A DNA stretch of 64,000 bases from Bacillota bacterium (lineage in GTDB: Bacteria > Bacillota > Desulfotomaculia > Desulfotomaculales > Desulfallaceae). The translations under genes and the position numbers were made by a program. Under the pieces are notes generated by a model. The model ran no database searches, was not told the origin of the DNA, and saw nothing but the letters and a program-made list of their open reading frames with translations. Positions 43,758 through 50,957 of this stretch are shown here, piece after piece. The stretch is taken from positions 1-64,000 of the forward strand of contig JAEXOR010000059.1 of NCBI GenBank assembly GCA_023439185.1, written 5' to 3'. Each line of letters begins with the position of its first letter. The first letter of the stretch is position 1.

Positions 43758-45221
43758 CTATTTCGTCAACACAATTTTTCCTTCCCTTATCTCATATACC
43801 AAATCCGCCACATTATCTAAAAGCCTGTGATCATGCGAGATAAATAAAATTGTACCCTTATAATTTTTCATTAATGCTTCCAAAGCTTCAATGCTTGGTA
43901 AATCGAGGAAATTACTCGGTTCATCCATCAGTAGAATATTATAACGCCCCAACAGCAATTTAGCCAGCAGTAACTTGATAGTTTCACCACCGCTTAATAC
44001 TGATAAGCTCTTACGAATATCATGTTCAGAAAAGCCCAGCGATGCCATCACCGCACGAACTTCATGCACCTGGTAATCACAATTATCCTGCATAAACTCC
44101 ATGACTCCTTGATTACGGTTATATTTATAACCGTTTTGGTCAAAATAACCAATCACAGCCCTGGGAGAAATTATGATCCCTTCTTCACGGTTTAAAATCA
44201 TTTGCACTAAAGTTGTTTTTCCCGTACCGTTACCACCGGTCAAAGCCGCTTTTGCTCCAAGTGGGATTTTAAAGGATGCTTTTTCAAACAACACTTGATT
44301 GCCGAATTGTTTACTAACTTCCGTACCGGTTATCGGATATGGATTATGGAGGTCCAATGCTTCGCTCTGCCGGAAACGGACAGTGCGAATGCTTTCCGGA
44401 GCTTCTACATCTCCGAGAACGGCAATCCTGTGTTCCATGGACTTAACAGCATTGTACAGTGTTTTCTGCTTGCTGCCTGTTGTTTTCTGATGCCCCAGAC
44501 GTCCACGACTTTCAGAAGCGTTTTTCTTTGCCGCACCCTTTGCTTTCCGGTCTATTTTGCGGGCCTGCTTTCTCTTTTCCTCGGCAACCCGTTTTAACCG
44601 GTCACGTTCCGTAACAAATTGTTCGTATTTTGCAGCCTGACTCTGCCGTTCATCTTCCTTCTGACGCAGGTAATCGGAATAATTACCCCAGTACTCTATA
44701 ATTTTTCCGTTTTTCAGTTCCCATATCTTATCCACCACCTGATCAAGAAAATATCGGTCATGGCTGATAATCAACAATGCGCCGGAAAAAAACTTCAACT
44801 GACCGATTAAAAAATTGATCCCCTCAAGATCCAGGTGACAGGTGGGTTCATCCGCAAAAATACCATGCACCTGTTCTGAAAGGGCCTTCGCTATTTTAAG
44901 CCTGGTTTCTTCGCCGCCGCTCATGGTCTGCACCTCTAACCGGGCGACGCCCAGTTTGCCCATCAGCGTATAATCTTTGACCTCTTGAGCTGTTATTTCA
45001 TCCAACTGCGGGATATAAGCGAACCGTCCGAAACGGTTGACCTTACATCCCAGCGGAGTTAATTTACCCAATAGCACTTTAAGTAAGGTGCTTTTTCCCG
45101 CACCATTCGCCCCTACCAGACCGATACGGTCATAGTCGTATAATTCCAATTCATCAATATCTAAAATGTCACGCCCGGAATATTCCACAAGGACATTTTC
45201 TGCTTTAACTAATAATCCCAT
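43758..45221 (-). CDS. ABC-F ribosomal protection protein
   Basis: The 487 residues hold two ABC ATPase domains without membrane helices: GANGAGKSTLLKV and MSGGEETRLKIA in the first, GGNGTGKTTLVQ and LSGGETIKLLLAKL in the second. A charged linker of about 80 residues lies between (VTERDRLKRVAEEKRKQ), matching the P-site tRNA interaction motif. Length and linker fit the antibiotic-resistance ABC-F group (Vga/Lsa/Msr/VmlR). The leader carries a short peptide frame and an intrinsic terminator, the standard attenuation control for such genes. The drug class is not decidable. Confidence 0.92.
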   Translation of the reverse strand: MGLLVKAENVLVEYSGRDILDIDELELYDYDRIGLVGANGAGKSTLLKVLLGKLTPLGCKVNRFGRFAYIPQLDEITAQEVKDYTLMGKLGVARLEVQTMSGGEETRLKIAKALSEQVHGIFADEPTCHLDLEGINFLIGQLKFFSGALLIISHDRYFLDQVVDKIWELKNGKIIEYWGNYSDYLRQKEDERQSQAAKYEQFVTERDRLKRVAEEKRKQARKIDRKAKGAAKKNASESRGRLGHQKTTGSKQKTLYNAVKSMEHRIAVLGDVEAPESIRTVRFRQSEALDLHNPYPITGTEVSKQFGNQVLFEKASFKIPLGAKAALTGGNGTGKTTLVQMILNREEGIIISPRAVIGYFDQNGYKYNRNQGVMEFMQDNCDYQVHEVRAVMASLGFSEHDIRKSLSVLSGGETIKLLLAKLLLGRYNILLMDEPSNFLDLPSIEALEALMKNYKGTILFISHDHRLLDNVADLVYEIREGKIVLTK

Positions 45222-45249
45222 GTTTTTCCCCCTATCTAAAACCGCAATA

Positions 45250-45290
45250 AAAAATGCAGACTAACTCCCGCAATGCGAGCTTTAGTCTGC
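45250..45290 (-). terminator. attenuator hairpin in ABC-F leader
   Basis: GCAGACTAA and TTAGTCTGC form a 9-bp stem (45256-45290) followed on the minus strand by TTTTTT, only about 30 bp before the ABC-F start. Its place inside the leader marks it as a conditional terminator. A second hairpin with T-run (CCACAATTGTGG then GCTTTTTT, near 45386-45405) lies further upstream. Confidence 0.85.
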
Positions 45291-45428
45291 ATGTTAACGT
45301 TAAAACGCACGAGAACAAACGTATAACCTGGATGGCTATACTTTCCTTATCCCATGCCCTGGTTCGCTTAAATAAGCACAGCAAAAAAGCCCACAATTGT
45401 GGATAGTATTATCGCTTTTTTAACTGGC

Positions 45429-45452
45429 TTATCTTAAACGAACAGACCACAT
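45429..45452 (-). CDS. leader peptide MWSVRLR of ABC-F gene
   Basis: A seven-codon frame (Met-Trp-Ser-Val-Arg-Leu-Arg-stop) begins at 45452 behind AAGGAG. Short frames like this sense drug-stalled ribosomes and switch the downstream attenuator in resistance ABC-F genes. Its position about 200 bp before the gene and before both hairpins fits that scheme. Confidence 0.55.
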   Translation of the reverse strand: MWSVRLR

Positions 45453-45542
45453 GGATATAATGTTCTCCTTTAGTTCACTAAATGCAGAATTATTCTATCA
45501 TGAACACCGCCCGATTTGTCAAGGGCGGCATCCTGGTAATTT

Positions 45543-45758
45543 TTATCCGGTGCCTTTCAATACTAACAATAAACCCACACCCATTAGCAAAAGACCTATG
45601 GTAAAAGGCGAAAACCCCACCCATTCACTAAGAATAATTGTAATTTTACTTAATTTCTTTTCCTTAGTATAGTGCTTTAAAAGGTAGCCAAAATATCCAA
45701 CAATCATAATGATGCCAATAATCATGGCGATAATACCTAAAGCTACCAGTGCGCTCAA
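45543..45758 (-). CDS. 71-residue membrane protein
   Basis: Starts TTG at 45758 after GGGAGG. Two hydrophobic segments (VALGIIAMIIGIIMIVGYFG and FTIGLLLMGVGLLLVLKG) flank a basic stretch (KHYTKEKKLSK). No family recognised. It lies just downstream of the AAA ATPase gene on the same strand, 16 bp apart, and may be part of that small operon. Confidence 0.65.
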   Translation of the reverse strand: MSALVALGIIAMIIGIIMIVGYFGYLLKHYTKEKKLSKITIILSEWVGFSPFTIGLLLMGVGLLLVLKGTG

Positions 45759-45774
45759 TATAAGCTTGCCTCCC

Positions 45775-46512
45775 TTAAACCTCGTCGCGAAAGAGATCCT
45801 CTAAAAACCTCTCTGTTTTATTTAAAAATTCCTTTGTAATCAGATAAGCTTCGGTGTCTTCATACTGGATACCCTTAATAGAGGCACCGTCGAAGGAAAA
45901 AATTTTTGCACCCGGGTATCCCAGGAGAATGGGCGAATGAGTGGCAATAATAAATTGAGCGTTACCGCCGCCAACCATTTGATTTATAATCCTCATGAAT
46001 GCCAACTGCCGGGTTGGTGACAGCGCTGCTTCGGGTTCGTCCAGCAGATAGATGCCCTTCCCGCTAAATCTGTTCAAAAATAAAGCTAAAAAGGACTCCC
46101 CATGAGATTGCCGGTGCAGCGACCTGCCGCCGTAGCCCCCGTAATTAAAAGTAGGATCGTCCCTGGCCAACTGGTCAAGGTGAGATGCAAAATGATAGAA
46201 GCTCTCCGCTCTTAAAAAGAAACCCCGGGTGATCTTCGGCAGCCAGGATAAGCGTATGTAATCACCCAATGCGGCCTGGGAAGAATCAACATCATGCGCA
46301 TTATTTCTCCCGCCGCCCGCGGTGTTAAACTGACACTGGTATGCGATAGCCTCAAGTAAAGTAGACTTTCCGGAACCGTTTTCCCCAACAAAAAAAGTTA
46401 CTTCGTTAACGAAGTCCAATGTATTCAGGCTTTTTATCACCGGGATGGAGAATGGATAAGTATTAAAATCCGCAATTTTTTCTTGGAGCAGAGTAACTTT
46501 TCGCAAAAACAA
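45775..46512 (-). CDS. AAA/ABC-type ATPase
   Basis: The 245-residue protein has a Walker A in FFVGENGSGKSTLLEAIAY (about 40-58), a Walker B with Glu in YLLDEPEAALSPTRQLAF and a switch His in IIATHSPILLG. This is the AAA_21/ABC-like class of soluble ATPases, related to RecF/OLD-type enzymes without a TOPRIM domain. Start is TTG with GGGAGAGG upstream. It follows the gene at 46549 by 36 bp; such ATPase pairs are often found in defence loci. Confidence 0.85.
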   Translation of the reverse strand: MFLRKVTLLQEKIADFNTYPFSIPVIKSLNTLDFVNEVTFFVGENGSGKSTLLEAIAYQCQFNTAGGGRNNAHDVDSSQAALGDYIRLSWLPKITRGFFLRAESFYHFASHLDQLARDDPTFNYGGYGGRSLHRQSHGESFLALFLNRFSGKGIYLLDEPEAALSPTRQLAFMRIINQMVGGGNAQFIIATHSPILLGYPGAKIFSFDGASIKGIQYEDTEAYLITKEFLNKTERFLEDLFRDEV

Positions 46513-46548
46513 ATTAAACCCTCTCCCGTGTCTGATTCGGCATAAAAG

Positions 46549-47289
46549 TTAGCCTTCGCCTCTAAGCTTCTTATCCGTATACTTCTGCCGATTTTCACAA
46601 CGTCTTAGCAGGTCGAAGGTTGCCTTATAGTGTTTTCCTGCGCCTTCGTCAACCATCTTTTGTATTTCACACAATTCATCCCTTTTTGCCGGATAGTCTA
46701 TCTTAATCTGGCCGGATTCACTGTTACAAACCCAGAAATACAGCACCTCAAAAGCGGTGCTGTCAGGTGTGGGGCACAAACGGCGCAGGATATGATCGTA
46801 GGGTATTTGCTGCTCGTAAAGCTGGCGCACATAACCGTCATGGGTCAGCCACTCCGGGGCAGACCGGAGCAGTTCCTGGGCCAGGTGGGTTTCAACCAAA
46901 AACCTTGCCCCTTTCTGAGTGTTTCCAAGGCCTACCACTCTGGCCAGCGTGTCATCCTGAGGCAGCATTTTTCTAAAATTGCTCCTGTCCAATCTGGGGT
47001 CAAAGGTTAATCTTCCCTTAACCATTGCGCCTCTCAAAAGAAGACCCTTGTTTAGTAACTTCATGAAAATAACCGAAAATACTTTAAGGGCATTTTCCGC
47101 ATCATCACCATACGCAATCAGGCTGTCGCTAAACATGGATACTTCAAAGCTGTCTTTAACAGTACACTTTTCCTCCAGGGTGGAGAATGTGGTATTATAA
47201 AACTCGTTTAATTTTTCATATGCCTTATCCGAACTTAACTTGTATATCGATGAGATTCCAAGCAAATCCCCAAAAAACGTAAACTTCAT
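46549..47289 (-). CDS. possible cyclase-fold protein
   Basis: I chose ATG 47289 (MKFTFFGDLLGIS) because AAAGGAGGGCACC precedes it; the frame runs 32 codons further without a site. The 246 residues contain FFGDLLGISSIY near the start, MFSDSLIAYGDDAENAL at about 75 and LLLRGAMVKGRLTF at about 110. This spacing of an Asp in F-x-D, an S-D-S and an R-G-A resembles nucleotidyl-cyclase/palm-like proteins that sit in defence islands. The resemblance is from memory of motifs and is not proven. The neighbouring ATPase may be its partner. Confidence 0.65.
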   Translation of the reverse strand: MKFTFFGDLLGISSIYKLSSDKAYEKLNEFYNTTFSTLEEKCTVKDSFEVSMFSDSLIAYGDDAENALKVFSVIFMKLLNKGLLLRGAMVKGRLTFDPRLDRSNFRKMLPQDDTLARVVGLGNTQKGARFLVETHLAQELLRSAPEWLTHDGYVRQLYEQQIPYDHILRRLCPTPDSTAFEVLYFWVCNSESGQIKIDYPAKRDELCEIQKMVDEGAGKHYKATFDLLRRCENRQKYTDKKLRGEG

Positions 47290-47381
47290 GGTGCCCTCCT
47301 TTATGACATAGTTCTTGATTAGTAAGTTATGATGCTTAAATGGTGTTATTATTCCGCACCAAGTCCGATTATCCTTTTCTC

Positions 47382-47517
47382 TCAAAGAGGCATATCACCC
47401 GGTAATTCAGCTGCTGTCATCCCCTTGGGTCGGTAAACATCGCCATTGTAACGGGGTATGATGTGCATATGAAGTTGGAAAGCCTTCTGGTCCGCTGCCC
47501 GGTCCAACTTTATCCCG
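47382..47517 (-). pseudogene. C-terminal remnant of a HIT-family protein
   Basis: Read on the minus strand, a frame without start continues through GIKLDRAADQKAFQLHMHII and ...PRYNGDVYRPKGM to a stop. The HxHxxPRYxGD pattern is the HIT active-site motif and its usual follow-on; the first His of the triad is replaced by Gln. The N-terminal half is missing. This is a decayed gene. Confidence 0.75.
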
Positions 47518-47540
47518 AAGCCGGCTTTTCATTCTATTTT

Positions 47541-48116
47541 TTAAGGTTTTCTTAGCTTGATCCTATTTATTTCTTCCTTACTTATAAACTTCCTGGCTGG
47601 TTGTGGGTATGGTATAAATCTCATTGATTTCTTCTTCTCATATTGCTGAGTTGACGATGTACTGGTGAGTTTCAAATAACCCCAAGTAGCTATTGGAAAC
47701 CATATTAAAAAAGGTATTATCGAGTCTATTATTCCATGAGCAAGATATAAAACACCTAGTTTTGAAATCATTTGGCAAAAAGCTATGCTATACAGAACCG
47801 CTACAGTTACGTATATATACATATACGTTTTTCTTTTAGGCAAGAAGTAAAAATACATAATAAAAAATATTGACCATGCGACAGGCGCTAAAAAATGTAT
47901 TCCGAATAAGCCAAATGGCCCGTAATTTATGTATCCAAATTCACGAAAAAAGTTTGTAACCAAAACAAGCAGAATATCAAAAACTGCCCCAAAAATAATT
48001 CCATAAATTGACAAGCGCCGGATTTTACTTCTGGGTACAGTAGCGATTAAAATTAATGCAAATATTGTTGTGTATATAAAAGGGATAAATTGAATCGGCA
48101 TTATTTTTTGTCCCAT
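47541..48116 (-). CDS. multi-span membrane protein
   Basis: 191 residues with five hydrophobic segments: FIPFIYTTIFALILIAT; IYGIIFGAVFDILLVLV; FLAPVAWSIFFIMYFYF; YIYVTVAVLYSIAFCQM; IIDSIIPFLIWFPIATW. A basic cytoplasmic tail ends EEINRIKLRKP. An internal ATG at 48101 is an alternative start. The ribosome binding site is weak (GGGA). No family recognised; many Firmicutes encode similar orphan proteins. Confidence 0.7.
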   Translation of the reverse strand: MGQKIMPIQFIPFIYTTIFALILIATVPRSKIRRLSIYGIIFGAVFDILLVLVTNFFREFGYINYGPFGLFGIHFLAPVAWSIFFIMYFYFLPKRKTYMYIYVTVAVLYSIAFCQMISKLGVLYLAHGIIDSIIPFLIWFPIATWGYLKLTSTSSTQQYEKKKSMRFIPYPQPARKFISKEEINRIKLRKP

Positions 48117-48194
48117 TTTTTTTATTTAGAGTAATTAATACCCTTGGAATAGCAATTCTATACCGCTCCAATCATCAAGATAGGTGAGCTTCAT

Positions 48195-48232
48195 AAAATG
48201 AAAAAGCCCGCAACCCGTTACAAGCTGCAGGC
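48195..48232 (-). terminator. intrinsic terminator of amidase gene
   Basis: GCCTGC and GCGGGC pair over a loop rich in A/T (48206-48232), followed on the minus strand by TTTTTCATTTT. It lies just after the amidase stop at 48241. Confidence 0.75.
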
Positions 48233-48240
48233 ATTTTAAC

Positions 48241-49599
48241 TTATCTACCTTGATAATTCATTATCCCATCAACTATACCGCGAACAATATTCTCTTGATT
48301 TTCCGGGTCCCAAAGAAAAGCTTCTTCCCGGGGGTTGCTGATAAACCCTGTCTCAATGAGGATGCCGGGCATTAGAGTATTTTTTATGACATAAAAACCC
48401 GCTTCTTTTACTTTTCTGTTGACCTGTCCCGTTTGCCTGAGTATTGAATCCAATACATTCTGGGCCAGCCTGGGATCTGAACCATAAAATTTGAAGACCT
48501 CAAGGCCCTCCACCGAAGAATTGGTCACACTGTTGGCATGAATACTAATAAAGGCAAAGGCATTGGTACGGTCGGCGATATTTACCCGTTCCTCCAGGGA
48601 TATATAGCTGTCATCATTTCTGGTTAATATAACCTCGTATCCTTCGTCTTCCAACGCGGTTTTAAGCTGATTAGTTATATTAAAAACCAGGTCCTTTTCA
48701 TATTTTCCGGAGGACCCTATGGCACCCACGTCTTTACCGCCATGACCGGCATCAAGGATTATTAAATTATCGTTTGCAGGCCCGGCTTGTCCACCTGATT
48801 CGGTTGGATCGGTTGCTTCACCCGGCTCAGCTGCAGAGTAATTAACACTGATTAATAATGAATCTTTATTTTTTTCCACCTGATAGTTTATCTCACTGTT
48901 TAAATCCAAAACCACACGGGTGGTAGTGCTATTTAACTGGCCTGCCCTGATAAAAGAAACCACTGGATCATCCAAATTAATTATTTCACCCGCCCGGTTG
49001 GCGGTATTTTGTAAATCTATTACCAGACGGTCGGGATTGCCCAGCTTAAATATTTTGTTTTCTCCGTCTTCAACTTTCAATTCAATTAATAGCTGCAGAT
49101 CATTTGCCGTAGTTGTTATTTCCCTCAGTGATCGTAAATTGTCCGGCCGGCCGGAATCTATCCAGGCGATATCCACTCTTAAACCTGCCGGTGTATTTTT
49201 TGCATCCACACGACAGCCCAGTGATTCACTGATGAACCGCAGCGGCACCATGGTGCGTCCGTTAACCGCCCGGGTGGCCACATCCAGCTGAATTTGATTA
49301 TTGTTTTTATAAGCCACCTTTTGATTAACGGGCAGTTCTATCGTTAGCTCTTCCTTTTGGCCAAAAGCAGATTTTAAACTGCTGTCAAACCACACTTCAG
49401 CACCCAGTGCCTCAAATATCTGCCGAAATGGCACCAGGGTCCTGTTGGATGAGGAATCTATTATGGGCTGGGCGTCAAATTCCACCTGCTTTCCATCTAC
49501 ATAAACATAAGTATTACCGCCGGCAAAGGCCTGGGGAACCTGCAGCGCCCAAAAGGCTATAAACGTGAACAACAGTAGTAGTTTTTTATAACGCAACAT
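48241..49599 (-). CDS. N-acetylmuramoyl-L-alanine amidase with stalk domains
   Basis: ATG 49599 (MLRYKKLL), three bases after GGGAGG, gives 452 residues with a signal peptide. Parts in order: a copper-amine-oxidase-type stalk domain (about 30-145: SNRTLVPFRQIFEALG, NGRTMVPLRFISESLG); an AMIN domain (about 165-270); and a C-terminal Amidase_3 catalytic domain. The zinc ligands are visible: His in DAGHGGKDVGAIG, Glu in YEKDLVFNI, His in SIHANSV and Glu in IETGFISN. It cleaves the lactyl-Ala bond of peptidoglycan outside the cell and is an autolysin-type enzyme. Confidence 0.93.
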   Translation of the reverse strand: MLRYKKLLLLFTFIAFWALQVPQAFAGGNTYVYVDGKQVEFDAQPIIDSSSNRTLVPFRQIFEALGAEVWFDSSLKSAFGQKEELTIELPVNQKVAYKNNNQIQLDVATRAVNGRTMVPLRFISESLGCRVDAKNTPAGLRVDIAWIDSGRPDNLRSLREITTTANDLQLLIELKVEDGENKIFKLGNPDRLVIDLQNTANRAGEIINLDDPVVSFIRAGQLNSTTTRVVLDLNSEINYQVEKNKDSLLISVNYSAAEPGEATDPTESGGQAGPANDNLIILDAGHGGKDVGAIGSSGKYEKDLVFNITNQLKTALEDEGYEVILTRNDDSYISLEERVNIADRTNAFAFISIHANSVTNSSVEGLEVFKFYGSDPRLAQNVLDSILRQTGQVNRKVKEAGFYVIKNTLMPGILIETGFISNPREEAFLWDPENQENIVRGIVDGIMNYQGR

Positions 49600-49740
49600 T
49601 TTCCTCCCTTCGAAAAAATATATAGATTTCCCCCAAATCACAGGCTATATTGGCAGCATAACCAATATCTATATTATATACGTGCATAATCCTGTTTTTG
49701 TTCCGTAATTCTCGAATAATTTTATTACATTTTTTTGTGT

Positions 49741-49860
49741 TTACACCAAATATTCCACCTTGGCGCCGGGAAAATGCTTATCCAGCTCCCGGCGGAGCAG
49801 CTCATCCATCTCCTCAAGTGTCGACTTTAGATAAACGTACTTGCCGTAATCCTTAAGCCA
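49741..49860 (-). pseudogene. C-terminal gene fragment
   Basis: A minus-strand frame without start codon reads LKDYGKYVYLKSTLEEMDEL and ...LRRELDKHFPGAKVEYLV to a stop. The composition is convincingly protein-like. It follows a terminator hairpin at 49863-49902 and lacks any N-terminal part, so it seems to be a truncated relic. The family is not recognised. Confidence 0.4.
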
Positions 49861-49862
49861 CA

Positions 49863-49902
49863 ATAAAAACCCCGCAATTTTTTTTGCTAAAAGTTTGCGG
49901 GG
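49863..49902 (-). terminator. intrinsic terminator
   Basis: CCCCGCAA and TTGCGGGG pair (49870-49902), followed on the minus strand by TTTTTATT. It would end transcripts leaving the mobile element at 49954-50912 on the minus strand. Confidence 0.7.
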
Positions 49903-50182
49903 TTCATCTATACATCTTATGGATTTACGATTATGTTATGATTACCTTGCATAGTGTCGGTTCTCACTACTACTGTCAGTAGAACAGGTATAGAAGGTCC
50001 AGACAAATAACGGCTTTTTCTAATACTACCTTTTAAAATTATTATTTTAAATTCTCAGAGCCACTGTCGGTAAACCCTATAATTTTCGTTTCAACTGTCA
50101 GTGAAATTGTAGCAAAGTTATAGGGCAACTTAGTGCGTAGAATGTTTAAAATGCGCAATGAGTGGATAATGTGATTTAACTC

Positions 50183-50698
50183 CTAATTTGGCAAGTATCT
50201 TGGAGGTATCTCCAACCATCCTTTGGATTTACCATATTTACAAATATCGTTAAATAAGTCCAATTCTTCCTTGGCAAACCTTATGAACATATCTCTTAAT
50301 GCATCATTTGTTGTTACAGACCTGACAGTACGAACATGGTTATCTAAAAAAGCTTGGATTCCCGTGAAAATCTGTTTAAACATAAACTGGTCTTCCAGTA
50401 TTCCAGTGTTAGCAGGAATCTTAACGCTCTTGGGGGGTCTGTTCGGCAAAGGTATACGATATCGGTTTAGCTCTTTCTCCATTATATTGACTTCTTTCTC
50501 CAAAGTTTTATTTAAACCCCTTTGCAACAGTAATTTAAAATCCTGGTCGTGGCCGAAGTTTTGATATATTTGTGTATTTTCAATTATATCGTAACGTGAT
50601 ACCAGCATATCCCATAACAAAAATGCTTCTCCACTATCTAAAGAAGGACTTTGAGCTGTTTCTGCCCTACCGATATGAAAATTGCCAACTTGAACCAT
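50183..50698 (-). CDS. DUF3231 family protein
   Basis: ATG 50698 (MVQVGNFHIG) follows GGGAGG. The 171 residues match the DUF3231 pattern: SGEAFLLWDMLVSRYDIIEN, QIYQNFGHDQDFKLLLQRGL, IPLPNRPPKS and RFAKEELDLFNDICKYGKSK. Family members are ferritin-like helical proteins of spore formers, often in two copies in one chain; this one has a single copy. It lies inside the IS21-like element, apparently as cargo. Confidence 0.85.
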   Translation of the reverse strand: MVQVGNFHIGRAETAQSPSLDSGEAFLLWDMLVSRYDIIENTQIYQNFGHDQDFKLLLQRGLNKTLEKEVNIMEKELNRYRIPLPNRPPKSVKIPANTGILEDQFMFKQIFTGIQAFLDNHVRTVRSVTTNDALRDMFIRFAKEELDLFNDICKYGKSKGWLEIPPRYLPN

Positions 50699-50814
50699 TA
50701 GAGTTCCTCCCAACAATAAGTGCTGTCTACAAGGTTATTGTTTCCACTAAGTTTGTGTTTATTATGGATAATTTAAAAGTAGATTTGATGAACATAACAA
50801 AGATTAAGCGCAAC

Positions 50815-50853
50815 AAAAACCCCATTCAAACAGAATTAGTTGAATGGGGTTTA
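50815..50853. terminator. bidirectional hairpin inside mobile element
   Basis: CCCCATTCAA and TTGAATGGGG (50820-50849) make a perfect 10-bp stem with T-rich sequence on both sides (TTTTTG on minus, TTTATT on plus). It may insulate the element from outside transcription. Confidence 0.6.
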
Positions 50854-50957
50854 TTGGTACGTTACTGACAGTTGTTGTGGGACCTACTGACAGTTGTTAT
50901 GAGAAACGACACATAACCTGTTGGTTAATTAACTAGACCATAATTTCCCAAGCAAAC

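Larger units (their letters stand above)
49954..50912. mobile_element. 959-bp non-autonomous element with IS21-like ends
   Basis: The ends are 29-bp inverted repeats (49954-49982 and 50884-50912) matching at 25 of 29 positions. They start GTGTCG and end CTGTCAGTAG. Further inward copies of the ACTGTCAGT core occur at about 50061-50074 and 50091-50104 on the left and 50862-50880 on the right, giving three left and two right end sites. Multiple sites of this sort are typical of IS21-family elements. No istA/istB is present; the only gene is a DUF3231 gene. CATA lies at both borders and may be the target duplication. Confidence 0.6.

Noticed and set aside
49863..50912. CRISPR array suggested by repeated CTGTCAGTAG
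   Set aside because: The copies are few, irregularly spaced and in inverted orientation at two ends, which fits transposon ends and not a CRISPR array.
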